The notes beneath the pieces were generated by a model, which worked only from the letters and a program-made list of their open reading frames with translations, was not told where the DNA came from and did not search any database. Below are positions 51,478 to 61,285 of a stretch of DNA of 64,000 bases, piece by piece (within the stretch, counting starts at the first letter, position 1; each line of letters opens with the position of its first letter). A program made the translations under genes and the position numbers. The stretch is from Paenibacillus mangrovi (GTDB lineage: Bacteria > Bacillota > Bacilli > Paenibacillales > Paenibacillaceae), in assembly GCF_022898935.1 (NCBI RefSeq), contig NZ_JALIRP010000002.1, positions 434,001 to 498,000 on the forward strand, in the 5' to 3' direction.

Positions 51478-54459
51478 CTATTTAGACCACAATGCAATCA
51501 ACTGATTTGCACTCTCTTTGAGCACGAGGGCCACATGATCCGGCACCTGATCCTTATCGGTCCGGTTCATCAGATGTTTGACGAAATCATTCATATGCTT
51601 CGCTGCTTTCTCGATCGAGCCTTTATTCAGTTGATCTTCTGCTTGCTTCAGACTATTCTCGAGTTGTACGAGAACTGGGCCCGTCAATTCACCAGATGTT
51701 TCGTAGCGTATCAATAGCTGATTCATCGCATGCACGCTTGTGGTTACATTAAACGTATACAGTTCCTTATGCTCATTGCCTGCCTTATCCGTTACGGTTA
51801 CCGTAACACTATGCGAACCGAGCTGGCCGGTCAAATCCATATCTGTGCCAGCGGCATATGCCTCATCATCAAGCAGGATTGAGATTCCGTCTACACCTGA
51901 CAGGTTATCTTCTGCGTCAACTTCCAGCGTTACAGTTTGATCGTTCTCGAATTGCGTCCCATCGTTTAGTAAGGTGCCATTGGCCGTTAGCGCTGCAGAC
52001 GGTGCGGTCGAATCTGCTTTAACCTGTAACATTTGATCCGCTTCTGTATTTCCTTCTTGATCAACGGAGCGGAATGTAATCGTGTATATGCCATCCGTCA
52101 GCGTAAACGGTCCTGTATAAAGGGCAAACTCTCCATTTTCCGAAAGCTTATATTCCGTCTTCGCTACCCCTGAGGAATCATCCGTGCTACTAAGCGTTAC
52201 CGTAACGGGAGTTTGATACCATTCGCCAAACTTGGTTCCATCCAGCTTTGCGACAGTAACCGGCGGGACGTTCCAATCAACTTGGGTCAATGCTGCAATC
52301 TCGCTGGCACTTAAAGCTCTGTTGAATATCTTTAACTCATCTAAGCTGCCTTTGAAAAATGAAGTTTTGGTACCCGTTCCAGGCTGCCCTTCAACTCCGA
52401 CAGATGTCATCGGGCAATTCATTGTATTTGGGTTTGTTTCTTTTAATACACCATTGACATAAAGCGATGTTCCGCTGCTTGTGCCCACAAAGGCCAGGTG
52501 AGTCCATTGGTTCGAAGGAATACTATAATTGAAAACATAGTCCTCCACACCATATACAGTAAACCCTACTTTACCCGTTTTATTCCACTGGTTAATCTTA
52601 ATAGCTGATGATGAACCACTTATTAGCGCCTCAGTCCTAGTGGTACTCGATTGTCCGTTGACCCATACGCCTAAAGTCCAATCCGGTCCTTTGATCTCTT
52701 GGCCCCCTAAGTTGATATATCCGCTGCTCCCATCAAAGCTAACTGCATTTCCATATTTACCCGTTGTCCATGTTGCACCACCGACCAAAGCTCCATTTAA
52801 ATAGCCTGAGGAATCTTTTACCGTGGTTCCAGTTCCTTCATCCATCTTCCATTCTGAATGGATCGGTACGACAGGAGGCTCCCATACAATGGGGTCTTCG
52901 AAGTACTTAATCCCCTTATTCTTCATTCTTAAACCATGGTCTTTGAGTCTTGCTTTAAAATCATCCCAGTTTCGATTACTTTTCGTTGTCCAGCCAACCT
53001 CGGCATTCGCTATTAATCGCGGATATAATAAATAATCCATTTTATCCTGAGTATCAATCGTTTCTGCCCATAATGCACTTTCTGTTCCATAAATAGATGC
53101 TCCGGAAACACAACCTGTTGGATCCCAGCTATATGCTTTATTTGTATTGATATATCCTCTCCAACTTAAGCCGATTGGCGTATCGGTGTAGTATTTCATA
53201 TCTAAATAAGCATTTGCGGGAGATACGATCATCTTCATCCCTTTTGCTATTGCTGAAGTTCCAGTCGTACTCGTACAATGCCAGTTTTGCAGAATGGAAT
53301 CACTTGCCGTACCGCTTGAATTATCTGATGGATCCCATCCAACAACCTTTTTACCATATTTATTCACAATACCTGTGACTCTTCCAATAAAATAATCGTA
53401 ATCCGATGCAGAAGTTGTGTAAGATTCATCACCGCCAATATGAATATATGGTGAAGGTGAAATCGCGGCAAGTTCTTTGATGACATCATCGACAAAAGCA
53501 TATGTAACCTCAGAGTGGGCCATCAATGTGCTGTACCCTACTTCTGTATCCGTACGCATAGGTTTTCTTTGTCCATCAGGATTTAATTCTCCATACGAAG
53601 CTAAGGCTGCATTCGTATGTCCAGGCATTTCAATTTCCGGAATCACTTCGATATATCGTTCTGCTGCATAATTTACGATATCCTTAAACTGGTCCTGTGT
53701 GTAATATCCCCCGGGGCCGCCACCCACCTGTGTCGTACTTCCAATTCGTGTTAGATCAGGTCTGGATTTAATTTCAATACGCCATCCCTGGTCATCGGAT
53801 AGATGTAAATGAATCTTGTTTATCTTATACTGTGATGCAAGATCAATCTGCCGTTTCACTTGATCAACTGTAAAAAAATGTCTGACCACATCAAACATTA
53901 ATCCTCGATAACTGTATGCAGGCTTGTCGCTAATCGTTGAAGAAGGAATGACCCACTGTACTCCGGAAGTCACTGTGCTCTTTTCAATATCTGCCGGTAA
54001 GAGCTGTATTAATGTTTGATTGCCTCTAAAAACACCTTCCGGTGTATAAGCAGTCAGTGTAACTCGATCCGTAGTTGTACTTAAATCATATCCCTCATTA
54101 CCTTGACTAGAAGTTCCTCCTATTGTAGTAAGATAAATGCTTCCAGCTTGAGGATTAGCTGATTTGATAACGTTGATATGGAATCCTGTTGGAACATTCA
54201 GCTTCTTGGCAAGCATTTGACCAATTTTGTCTAATTCATCTGTCTCTTCGGCAGTATTCCCAGCTACATATATCGAAGTGCTGTCTGTTAAAATAAACTG
54301 GCCTGTGCCCATGGTATAGCTTGCAGGTTTAGGCAATATGGAAGGGGTATTTGGGGGATTTGCTGCAGCTTTGGCATGATTAGGTGAGATGATCAACATT
54401 TGAAGCAATAACATAACAACCAAGGTCATTGAAACGGTTTTGTTTTTTGATCTTTTCAT
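51478..54459 (-). CDS. Secreted multidomain GH20 beta-N-acetylhexosaminidase
   Basis: 993 residues. Signal peptide (residues 1-33, ending HAKAA), GH20 N-terminal domain with DUF-like beta fold, then the catalytic barrel (about 165-520): IHLHLSDDQGWRIEIKS, VIPEIEMPGHTNAAL and the catalytic Asp-Glu pair in YIHIGGDESY. Next are a LamG/concanavalin-like domain (SEWKMDEGTGTTVKDSSGYL onward, about 540-710), two Ig-like beta domains with the GVAKTEYKLSENG and DDEAYAAGT stretches, and a C-terminal FIMAH-like helical domain (MNQLLIRYETSGELTGPVL). It probably trims N-acetylglucosamine or N-acetylgalactosamine from host or microbial glycans outside the cell. It follows the DUF4838 gene across a terminator hairpin. 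Confidence 0.92.
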   Translation of the reverse strand: MKRSKNKTVSMTLVVMLLLQMLIISPNHAKAAANPPNTPSILPKPASYTMGTGQFILTDSTSIYVAGNTAEETDELDKIGQMLAKKLNVPTGFHINVIKSANPQAGSIYLTTIGGTSSQGNEGYDLSTTTDRVTLTAYTPEGVFRGNQTLIQLLPADIEKSTVTSGVQWVIPSSTISDKPAYSYRGLMFDVVRHFFTVDQVKRQIDLASQYKINKIHLHLSDDQGWRIEIKSRPDLTRIGSTTQVGGGPGGYYTQDQFKDIVNYAAERYIEVIPEIEMPGHTNAALASYGELNPDGQRKPMRTDTEVGYSTLMAHSEVTYAFVDDVIKELAAISPSPYIHIGGDESYTTSASDYDYFIGRVTGIVNKYGKKVVGWDPSDNSSGTASDSILQNWHCTSTTGTSAIAKGMKMIVSPANAYLDMKYYTDTPIGLSWRGYINTNKAYSWDPTGCVSGASIYGTESALWAETIDTQDKMDYLLYPRLIANAEVGWTTKSNRNWDDFKARLKDHGLRMKNKGIKYFEDPIVWEPPVVPIHSEWKMDEGTGTTVKDSSGYLNGALVGGATWTTGKYGNAVSFDGSSGYINLGGQEIKGPDWTLGVWVNGQSSTTRTEALISGSSSAIKINQWNKTGKVGFTVYGVEDYVFNYSIPSNQWTHLAFVGTSSGTSLYVNGVLKETNPNTMNCPMTSVGVEGQPGTGTKTSFFKGSLDELKIFNRALSASEIAALTQVDWNVPPVTVAKLDGTKFGEWYQTPVTVTLSSTDDSSGVAKTEYKLSENGEFALYTGPFTLTDGIYTITFRSVDQEGNTEADQMLQVKADSTAPSAALTANGTLLNDGTQFENDQTVTLEVDAEDNLSGVDGISILLDDEAYAAGTDMDLTGQLGSHSVTVTVTDKAGNEHKELYTFNVTTSVHAMNQLLIRYETSGELTGPVLVQLENSLKQAEDQLNKGSIEKAAKHMNDFVKHLMNRTDKDQVPDHVALVLKESANQLIALWSK

Positions 54460-54493
54460 TCAAATTCCTCCTTTGTTAACCACTATATGTGCG

Positions 54494-54533
54494 AAAAAAA
54501 GGGGATATCCCCCGCCATGAAAAGCGGCGGGAG
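54494..54533 (-). terminator. Terminator between the DUF4838 and GH20 genes
   Basis: On the minus strand CCCGCCgcttttcatGGCGGG runs into GGGGATATCCCC and TTTTTTT. Read-through would be partial, lowering GH20 relative to the upstream gene, or GH20 has its own promoter. Confidence 0.75.
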
Positions 54534-54545
54534 ATTGTTGAAGGC

Positions 54546-57500
54546 CTATTGCGGCAATAATGCCTTTGCGTCTCGCAGCAGGTATTCGGCAGCTTCATCA
54601 GTAATGTGCTTACCACTTTGTGCCTGTACCTCTTGAATGAAAGATTGTAGGTTGCTTTGCTCCAGCTTCATTTGCAAGCTGTTAGAGATTCCCGCATTAT
54701 CGATCCAATGGTCCGCTTCAAAGCGCTGCACCAATTGTTTCAGCCCATCGATACTGGCTAACGTTTGGAACGTCACCGTCACACTGGCTTCATTTCCCGC
54801 CAAATCTTGTGCATTCACAGTAAGGGAATGTGAACCAAGCGGCAGTTTATAGAGCGGAATGCTATCCCCCAGCTTGTAGTCATTTGAATCCAGAGTCGCC
54901 TTCGTCATGCTAGGATCTATACCAGATACATCATCGTTAAGTGAAATTACAGGCAATAAGTCCTCAGCATCGCTTATATCATTTTGATCGATACCTGTTA
55001 CCGTGATCGTCGGCGCCGCTCTATCCACATTTAAGTTGATTGTTTTCTCGGCTTCGACATTTCCGGCTTGATCCACAGATCGATAGCTCAATGAGTTGAG
55101 GCCATCCTGTTCTACCGTTACATCACCCGTCGCGGTGAGCCAAGCGTTTCCACCGTTCAAAGTGTACTCCGTACGAGCTACCCCTGAGGAATCATCATAA
55201 ACATCAAAGCTAACCGTAACAGGATGTACATACCAACCGTTCTTTCCATCCGGCACAGTTGGTGCTACAGTCGCTGTCGTTACAGGTGGAGTAATATCTA
55301 CTCGACCAAGCTCAACGCTAAATTCACGAATCTGAATCCATTGCGTTTGACTAGCCATCGAGCGTATCCGTATATATCTCGCCTGCGTGCCTGCATCAAC
55401 CGTCAATTGAACATCCTGCTGATTCGTAACCGCAGCAATCGTCGTCCAATCTTTAAAGTCCGTAGAAACCTCAACGACACCATTCCGGATATAATCATTC
55501 GTACCCATGGACAGATGAATGGAATGGATCGGCTTCACAGCCTGCAGATCGATTCCAACGTAATCGCCAATACCCGGACTCGTGTTGGACCAAAAGACGG
55601 TACCTTCGTCGCCATCCACGATATTAGTTACGAAGTTATTTTGATACGTTCCCATCGTGGTCACCATTGGAGCGTACCTGAGCTTCCCGCGACTCACATC
55701 GTACATCCAATCTGTATTCCCTAATGTGGCGATATATCTACGCATGGAGTATGTGTTTTGCAGCATAATTCCATCGAATCGATGCGCGTTAATTGCATCT
55801 TGCGCACGCATTTTGGCTGCCTTAGAGCTGTTCGTATCATTTAGTAAGCGATAGTAATCTGTCTCGGTATCGGCAATCGCATAATCAATATTCCACGCCA
55901 AGCGCTGAAGCAAGAACGCCGCTCCGGTTCCGCTCGCTGCCTTTGACTGCGCGCTTTCCAATTGTGATTTAGCTTGTAAATAGTTATTTCTCATCTTGGT
56001 AACGTTAGCAATAATGTTATAATTGCCTGCCGGTGAACTGAATATGGTTCTCCCCGCTTCCTCTACAAGCCGGAAATATTCGCTCATTTCTTGAGAAGCG
56101 GCGCCGTATCTGGACTGAATATAGTCATCGATTAATGTCTGTGCATTCAAATCGGCGTTCCAGGATAACTTGGCCAAAATGTAATGTGTGATTTCAAAAG
56201 TAATCCAGTCACCTGGCTCAGAGTATGTGCCAATACCGGCTATTCCTAATGACCGATAAAAGGGAAGCTCCTGGCCGATCAGCTGAGGCATCACAAAGGG
56301 TACCGAATGAAACGCATATCTTCGGTAATACTCATACATCGACAGGTCACCGTGAAAAACAGCTTTCCACTTATTAATGAGGCTAATCGGCGTTTTGTTC
56401 ACTGTTGAATTCGGATCAAAGATCGTTTCCACATAGCTCCGACCATAAGGAGCAAAATCAATGATGATTGAGTCGTCATACATATATTGGGGGCTAGGCG
56501 GGTCTGTGTGCGTAGCGTAGGCGATGGCCTCAATTCGAACTCCCGGCAATTCACTCTTTACTCTCTCATATAGTTTATTCACGACATAAGCGTAAGCATT
56601 TGATCCACTGCCAAATTTACTTACGACAACCGTAGGCCAGCTTGCTGAATCCGGCGGCCAAGCATCGAAAATGCCGATTTCCGGGTGTTCCTTCAAGTAT
56701 GCGACAACTTGATTCACGTACTCCGCTACAGCTTCATCTTTCGTGATATTGAACACGTTAAACCCAGGAACAAACCAGTCCGGATGTGCTTGCTGGTATT
56801 TGTCCTTTCGCAGGAAGCTTTCAAAGCCATGTCCCCCAACTTCAACGATGATGCCACGCTTTTTCAGCTCAGGGATCAGCTGATCGCGAAAATCGTCCCA
56901 CTTTGTCTTTCCAATAGCAATATAATCGTAAGGAACTACGAGCGTATTTAATTTATTTTTTGCCATCCAGTCTACCAATTGAGGCATATTATCTGCGGTA
57001 TGACTCCAGCCCTCCTCGACGTATTTCCGGCGAATCTTAAAGCTGGGTTCGATCACAGTACCTGCGCCCGAAACTGTAATGGAGCTTTTCGATGGTACGT
57101 ATTCGGCATTGTCTTCATAATACTTAAAATTCGGGGCAAAAAATCTGACACCTATTTGTTCAAGCAAATCATAGGCCGAATATAAAGTCCCTCTGTCATT
57201 TGAACCTGCTAGAACCAAACGATTGCCGCTGACCTCTGCAATGAACGAATCTTCTTTCGCATCGGATAGTTTCATCGCGGCAGAAGCAAGCCATTGTCCC
57301 GAGATATCCACTGTTTGATTGCTCACGTTATAACGGTTTGCTTCTTCGTCGGTTACAACGATAATCGCGCTCGATAGTTCGCCGGTCTGGGCAGCATCCT
57401 CCTCCGAAAGCTTCCCTTCAAGAACAGGAACCGTAACGCCTGCCATTTTACGGACATAATTCTGCAGCTCTGAGGCCGCGTAAGAAGCAATCTCCGAATC

Positions 57501-57686
57501 GGAATTCTTGCTCCACCAAATGATAGCTGAGTCTGCATGATGATTCTCCACTAACGTCAACTCATTTTCCTGAAGGACCGAAAACTGATCCGAGGCGTCA
57601 GCACGTACAATTAAATCATTACCTTGCAAGATGAAGCAGAGAGACATGATCACACTAAGCCATTTTAAATACGTCTTCCTTCTCAT
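54546..57686 (-). CDS. Secreted DUF4838 protein with discoidin, Ig-like and FIMAH-like domains
   Basis: 1046 residues. Signal peptide (about 1-30), an alpha-glucuronidase-like N-terminal region (SYAASELQNYVRKMAGVTVPV, LVLAGSNDRGTLYSAYDLLEQIGVRFFAP), the DUF4838 core with EVGGHGFESFL, FDAWPPDS and IIDFAPYGRSYVETIFDP (about 220-600), a discoidin/F5-8C domain (VDGDEGTVFWSNTSPGIGDYVGIDLQ, about 680-790), two Ig-like domains (DDSSGVARTEYTLNGG), and a FIMAH-like C-terminus (IDGLKQLVQRFEADHWIDNAG). DUF4838 proteins are suspected glycoside hydrolases, but activity is not established to my knowledge. It shares C-terminal architecture with the adjacent GH20 enzyme, so both probably act on one complex glycan. 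Confidence 0.85.
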   Translation of the reverse strand: MRRKTYLKWLSVIMSLCFILQGNDLIVRADASDQFSVLQENELTLVENHHADSAIIWWSKNSDSEIASYAASELQNYVRKMAGVTVPVLEGKLSEEDAAQTGELSSAIIVVTDEEANRYNVSNQTVDISGQWLASAAMKLSDAKEDSFIAEVSGNRLVLAGSNDRGTLYSAYDLLEQIGVRFFAPNFKYYEDNAEYVPSKSSITVSGAGTVIEPSFKIRRKYVEEGWSHTADNMPQLVDWMAKNKLNTLVVPYDYIAIGKTKWDDFRDQLIPELKKRGIIVEVGGHGFESFLRKDKYQQAHPDWFVPGFNVFNITKDEAVAEYVNQVVAYLKEHPEIGIFDAWPPDSASWPTVVVSKFGSGSNAYAYVVNKLYERVKSELPGVRIEAIAYATHTDPPSPQYMYDDSIIIDFAPYGRSYVETIFDPNSTVNKTPISLINKWKAVFHGDLSMYEYYRRYAFHSVPFVMPQLIGQELPFYRSLGIAGIGTYSEPGDWITFEITHYILAKLSWNADLNAQTLIDDYIQSRYGAASQEMSEYFRLVEEAGRTIFSSPAGNYNIIANVTKMRNNYLQAKSQLESAQSKAASGTGAAFLLQRLAWNIDYAIADTETDYYRLLNDTNSSKAAKMRAQDAINAHRFDGIMLQNTYSMRRYIATLGNTDWMYDVSRGKLRYAPMVTTMGTYQNNFVTNIVDGDEGTVFWSNTSPGIGDYVGIDLQAVKPIHSIHLSMGTNDYIRNGVVEVSTDFKDWTTIAAVTNQQDVQLTVDAGTQARYIRIRSMASQTQWIQIREFSVELGRVDITPPVTTATVAPTVPDGKNGWYVHPVTVSFDVYDDSSGVARTEYTLNGGNAWLTATGDVTVEQDGLNSLSYRSVDQAGNVEAEKTINLNVDRAAPTITVTGIDQNDISDAEDLLPVISLNDDVSGIDPSMTKATLDSNDYKLGDSIPLYKLPLGSHSLTVNAQDLAGNEASVTVTFQTLASIDGLKQLVQRFEADHWIDNAGISNSLQMKLEQSNLQSFIQEVQAQSGKHITDEAAEYLLRDAKALLPQ

Positions 57687-57802
57687 AAAGCCACCCCTTT
57701 TCCCTCAATTTAAAATCAATTTAAGATTCTCGAGAAATCACCCGTTGGATCAATCGCATCGCCTCCTCATTTTCCTCAAAAACCTAATTTCGGGTTACCT
57801 GT

Positions 57803-57816
57803 ATGAAGCGCTTACA
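57803..57816. promoter_or_regulatory. Weak cre-like site upstream of the DUF4838 gene
   Basis: ATGAAGCGCTTACA shares the AAGCGCTT core and one perfect half of the cre consensus but deviates in the other half. It lies about 120 bp upstream of the start, so CcpA control is possible only. Confidence 0.3.
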
Positions 57817-57989
57817 AGTTGTACTTTCATCGTTTACGCTGCTGAAGTGTTCGGACATCATTATTGTATTTTGAATGTTCCGACAGCATAAGGTTGAACT
57901 TTTTTCAAACTTTTAATCTTAACATAAGAAAAACGTCTATCGACGTACTCTCACAGAAGACAGACCGCTTTTAGCAGAAGTTTTCTTGC

Positions 57990-58037
57990 GATTATAGAAT
58001 TTGTTCAGCTTCACTGAAAACTTATAATTCTATAATC
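57990..58037. repeat. 12-bp perfect inverted repeat in the DUF4838-RidA gap
   Basis: GATTATAGAATT and AATTCTATAATC flank 24 bp. The 400-bp gap 57687-58086 holds no gene; besides this repeat it contains the DUF4838 promoter region, the cre-like site and the ridA terminator. Confidence 0.6.
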
Positions 58038-58040
58038 TAG

Positions 58041-58070
58041 AAAAAGAGCCCCCGGTTTCCCGGAGGCTCA
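58041..58070 (-). terminator. Terminator after ridA
   Basis: GAGCCTCCGG pairs with CCGGGGGCTC across GAAA, followed by TTTTTC on the minus strand. Confidence 0.88.
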
Positions 58071-58086
58071 TCGATACCATCATAAA

Positions 58087-58470
58087 TTATTTAACAGCGA
58101 TAACCTCAATCTCAACAAGTCCGTTCTTCGGAAGCTTCGCAACCTGAACGGCGCTGCGTGCCGGATAAGGCTCTGCAAAAAAAGTTGCATAAACTTCATT
58201 AACTACTTGAAAATCATTCATATCGTGCAGGAATACCGTCGTCTTGACTACATGCTCCATTCCATAACCTGCCGCTTCCAAAATCGCCTTCACGTTGGAC
58301 AACGATTGCTTGGCTTGTTCCGAGGCAGTGGCTGGGAACTCTCCGGCAGGATTCATTCCAAGTTGCCCGGAAGTAATAAGCATATTTCCAAATTGTACAG
58401 CCTGGGAATAAGGCCCAATAGCACCTGGGGCATTTGGAGTTGCGATCGTCTTTCTTTCTTGTTGTGTCAT
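58087..58470 (-). CDS. ridA: RidA-family enamine/imine deaminase
   Basis: 127-residue YjgF/YER057c/UK114 protein that hydrolyses reactive 2-aminoacrylate and related enamines to keto acids. Motifs are APGAIGPYSQAVQFGNMLITSGQLG and the C-terminal PARSAVQVAKLPKNGLVEIEVIA, with the catalytic Arg in PARSAV. The ATG at 58470 sits 9 nt after GAGGAG; an upstream GTG or ATG at 58491 is less suitable. Last gene of a cluster with NhaC, MalY and a YheO-type regulator. Confidence 0.94.
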   Translation of the reverse strand: MTQQERKTIATPNAPGAIGPYSQAVQFGNMLITSGQLGMNPAGEFPATASEQAKQSLSNVKAILEAAGYGMEHVVKTTVFLHDMNDFQVVNEVYATFFAEPYPARSAVQVAKLPKNGLVEIEVIAVK

Positions 58471-58569
58471 GATGGTTCTCTCCTCATCCACGCATCACCT
58501 TGCGCTTTATATATTTGAACATTTTACAAACTGGTATTACCTATTTATCAATACTATGAAGCTATTTAG

Positions 58570-60042
58570 TTACGCTGCCTGATCATATTCCTTCAACATT
58601 TCCTGTTTTTGCTCAGGTGTCAACTTAGCAATTCCGAACCCTGTGAAGCCCCAAATAATCGCGAAAATAATACCTGTCCAGCACAGCATAGCCCATGGTA
58701 AATATGAAAGAGTGGCTACGCCGAGTGTACCTGCCATATAGGCCCCTGCCGCAGTCCACGGCAAAATAGGTTCAATAATGGAAGCTGAGTCTTCGATCGT
58801 CCGGCCCAGGTTCTTCGGATGCAGACCGCGACGGATATAAGCTTCACGCAACATTTCACCAGGCATCAGGATCGATACCTGTCCATTGCTAGTTACCCCG
58901 ATCATCGTAAGCCCGGTAGCAATCGTGATCAGAATCAACGAACCCGTCGAACGTGCATATTGGAGGATCTTGTTTACGATCAATTCCAGAGATTTAGTGA
59001 GCGAAATCGTACCTGCAAACGTAATGGCACAGAAGCAAATCAACAATGTACCCATCATGGAGTTCATACCGCCACGGTTCAGAAGCCGTGGAATATCCGG
59101 GATTACTGCAGCCGCATCAAAACCTTGAACCTTAATCATCGATATATCAAAGCCATTGATTACAGCAGTGATCACATCATGTAGTGAGAATCCATGGAAT
59201 ATCAGCGCATTCGCCATCGCTATTACTGAGGAAAACAACATAACCGGGATCGTAGGCTTCTTGCGAATAGAGCCATACAATACAATCAATACCGGAAGAA
59301 TCAATAATATGTTCCAGTGGAACACGGTACTTAGCGTATCCATAATCGTAACTACCTTCTCAGGAATGGCCGCCCCGGCCCCATGGGTATTGAATCCGGT
59401 TATAAGATAGACCGTACCGGCAACGATAAATGAAGGAACGGTTGTATACAGCAAATGACCGATATGTTCATACAGGTTAACTCCTGTGGATAGCGCTGCA
59501 AGATTCGTTGTATCTGATAAAGGGGACAGCTTGTCACCAAAATATGCACCGGCTACTACCGCACCGGCAACAGCAGCCAGGTTCGCATCCAGGCCTGCTC
59601 CTACACCCATAAATGCTATCCCGATCGTGCCTGCCGATCCCCAAGAGGTACCTGTACATAAAGACACGACGGAAGTCACAAGGAATGCAGTAATTAGTAA
59701 AAATTGCGGATTAATGATTTTAAGCCCGTAAAAGATCATCATTGGGATCGTACCGCCGATCATCCAAGCGCCAATCATAAATCCGACGGTAATCAGAATT
59801 AGGATGGCCGGCATCGTCTTGGCGATCTTTTGCGCAATCGAGCCCATAATATCGTCATAGCTGTAACCCAGCTTAATGGCAATAATCCCCGCAACTACTG
59901 TCGATGCGATGATTAACGGCTCAGGCGGCAATTCGAACAGGACATATCCTAAGCATAGCAGTAAAACCATTGTAATAATAGGAATGAGAGCTAAAAACAG
60001 AGTAGGTTGCTTAATCGTCTTTTCCTTGCTTGGCTTAGCCAT
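58570..60042 (-). CDS. NhaC-family Na+/H+ antiporter
   Basis: 490 residues, about 11-12 membrane helices. The family region FGDKLSPLSDTTNLAALSTGVNLYEHIGHLLYTT carries the conserved charged residues, and the N-terminal PTLFLALIPIITMVLLL is typical. Members exchange Na+ for H+ alone or coupled to organic acids (MleN exchanges malate/lactate). In this cluster, export or import of an amino-acid-derived acid is plausible but unproved. The ATG follows AGGAGG by 8 nt, 32 bp after the MalY-type gene. Confidence 0.9.
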   Translation of the reverse strand: MAKPSKEKTIKQPTLFLALIPIITMVLLLCLGYVLFELPPEPLIIASTVVAGIIAIKLGYSYDDIMGSIAQKIAKTMPAILILITVGFMIGAWMIGGTIPMMIFYGLKIINPQFLLITAFLVTSVVSLCTGTSWGSAGTIGIAFMGVGAGLDANLAAVAGAVVAGAYFGDKLSPLSDTTNLAALSTGVNLYEHIGHLLYTTVPSFIVAGTVYLITGFNTHGAGAAIPEKVVTIMDTLSTVFHWNILLILPVLIVLYGSIRKKPTIPVMLFSSVIAMANALIFHGFSLHDVITAVINGFDISMIKVQGFDAAAVIPDIPRLLNRGGMNSMMGTLLICFCAITFAGTISLTKSLELIVNKILQYARSTGSLILITIATGLTMIGVTSNGQVSILMPGEMLREAYIRRGLHPKNLGRTIEDSASIIEPILPWTAAGAYMAGTLGVATLSYLPWAMLCWTGIIFAIIWGFTGFGIAKLTPEQKQEMLKEYDQAA

Positions 60043-60073
60043 TGAAGGTTCCTCCTAAGATGATGGAATAAAA

Positions 60074-61249
60074 TTATTGATGACGCAAAGGGTAATTATT
60101 GGCCATACGTTCAAAGGCCTCTTGCAACAGCGCTCTAGGAGTCCCTATATTCAGGCGAATATATCCTTCCCCGGCGGCACCGAAGGAGGTGCCAAAGCTG
60201 ACGCTAACCCGGCTTTCATTCTGAATCCATTCGATTAAATCGCTTTCATTTCTGCTATAGGCTGTGCAATCCACCCATAGAAGATAGGTCCCCTCCGCTC
60301 TAACAATTTTCAATTCAGGCATATGCTCGGCAAAAAAAGCTTCCGTAAAAGAAATATTGTCCGTAATATAAGCCCGAAGCTCCTGCAGCCAATCATCACA
60401 CTCTGTATATGCGACTTCCAAAGCCGGTACGGCAAAAAAAGTTGGATTATGAATGCCGGCCTGCCTTAAGCCATACTGGAAACGCTCTCTTAATTGTTCG
60501 TTAGGAATAATAATGTTGGCGATTTCCAGACTGGCCAGGTTAAAAGTTTTGCCTGGCGAGGTGCAAATGATCGAGCGATCTGCTACCTGTTCCGACAATT
60601 TGGCGATCATGGTATGTTCATGTCCTTCGTGAATAAAGTCGGCGTGAATATCATCCGATACGATTAACGCGTCATAACGGATACATAGCTCTGCTATGCT
60701 GTCCAGCTCTTCCTTCGTCCATACGCGCCCTGTCGGGTTATGCGGCGAAATGAGCAGAACGATCTTCACCCCCGCCTGCATCTGGCGTTCCATATCCTCA
60801 AAGTCAATTTCATACCGTCCATTTCTAAGCAGCAGCGGACTTTCCACGAGCTTCCTGTCATTGATTTCAACCGCACCCGCAATAGGCTGATACGCCGGAG
60901 TATGCATCAGAATACGATCGCCTGGTTCCGTAAATCTCTGAATAATGACAGATGCCGCCTGTACAATCCGCGGACAGAACACAATCCATTCTTGCGGTAC
61001 GTCCCATCCGTAGGCTTTATGAAGCCACTGCTGGACGGTCTCATAATAAGGAGGAAACGGATCCGTATACCCGTATATTCCGTGCCGCGCCATTTCAGCC
61101 ACCTTATTCACAACTTTAGGAGGCGCTTGTAGATCCATATCCGCAACGGAGAGAACGATCATATCTTTCCCCAGGCTGTCAGCTACTCCGTCCCACTTCG
61201 CGCTATTGGTACCGAATCTGCTAATCACTTGATCAAAGTTATAATTCAT
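60074..61249 (-). CDS. MalY/PatB-type PLP-dependent C-S lyase/aminotransferase
   Basis: 391-residue fold-type I PLP enzyme. Cofactor motifs are SPHNPTGRVWTKEEL, VSDDIHADFIHEGHEH (Asp binding the pyridine nitrogen) and the Schiff-base Lys in TSPGKTFNLASLEIAN. The MalY/PatB signature VADMDLQAPP and GIYGYTDP near the N-terminus separates it from other aminotransferases. Such enzymes cleave cystathionine or cysteine derivatives, producing 2-aminoacrylate, which the clustered RidA would remove. A pure aminotransferase role is the alternative. Confidence 0.88.
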   Translation of the reverse strand: MNYNFDQVISRFGTNSAKWDGVADSLGKDMIVLSVADMDLQAPPKVVNKVAEMARHGIYGYTDPFPPYYETVQQWLHKAYGWDVPQEWIVFCPRIVQAASVIIQRFTEPGDRILMHTPAYQPIAGAVEINDRKLVESPLLLRNGRYEIDFEDMERQMQAGVKIVLLISPHNPTGRVWTKEELDSIAELCIRYDALIVSDDIHADFIHEGHEHTMIAKLSEQVADRSIICTSPGKTFNLASLEIANIIIPNEQLRERFQYGLRQAGIHNPTFFAVPALEVAYTECDDWLQELRAYITDNISFTEAFFAEHMPELKIVRAEGTYLLWVDCTAYSRNESDLIEWIQNESRVSVSFGTSFGAAGEGYIRLNIGTPRALLQEAFERMANNYPLRHQ

Positions 61250-61285
61250 GATGCCACCTTCCTGTTTACCTATCTGAATGTAACC

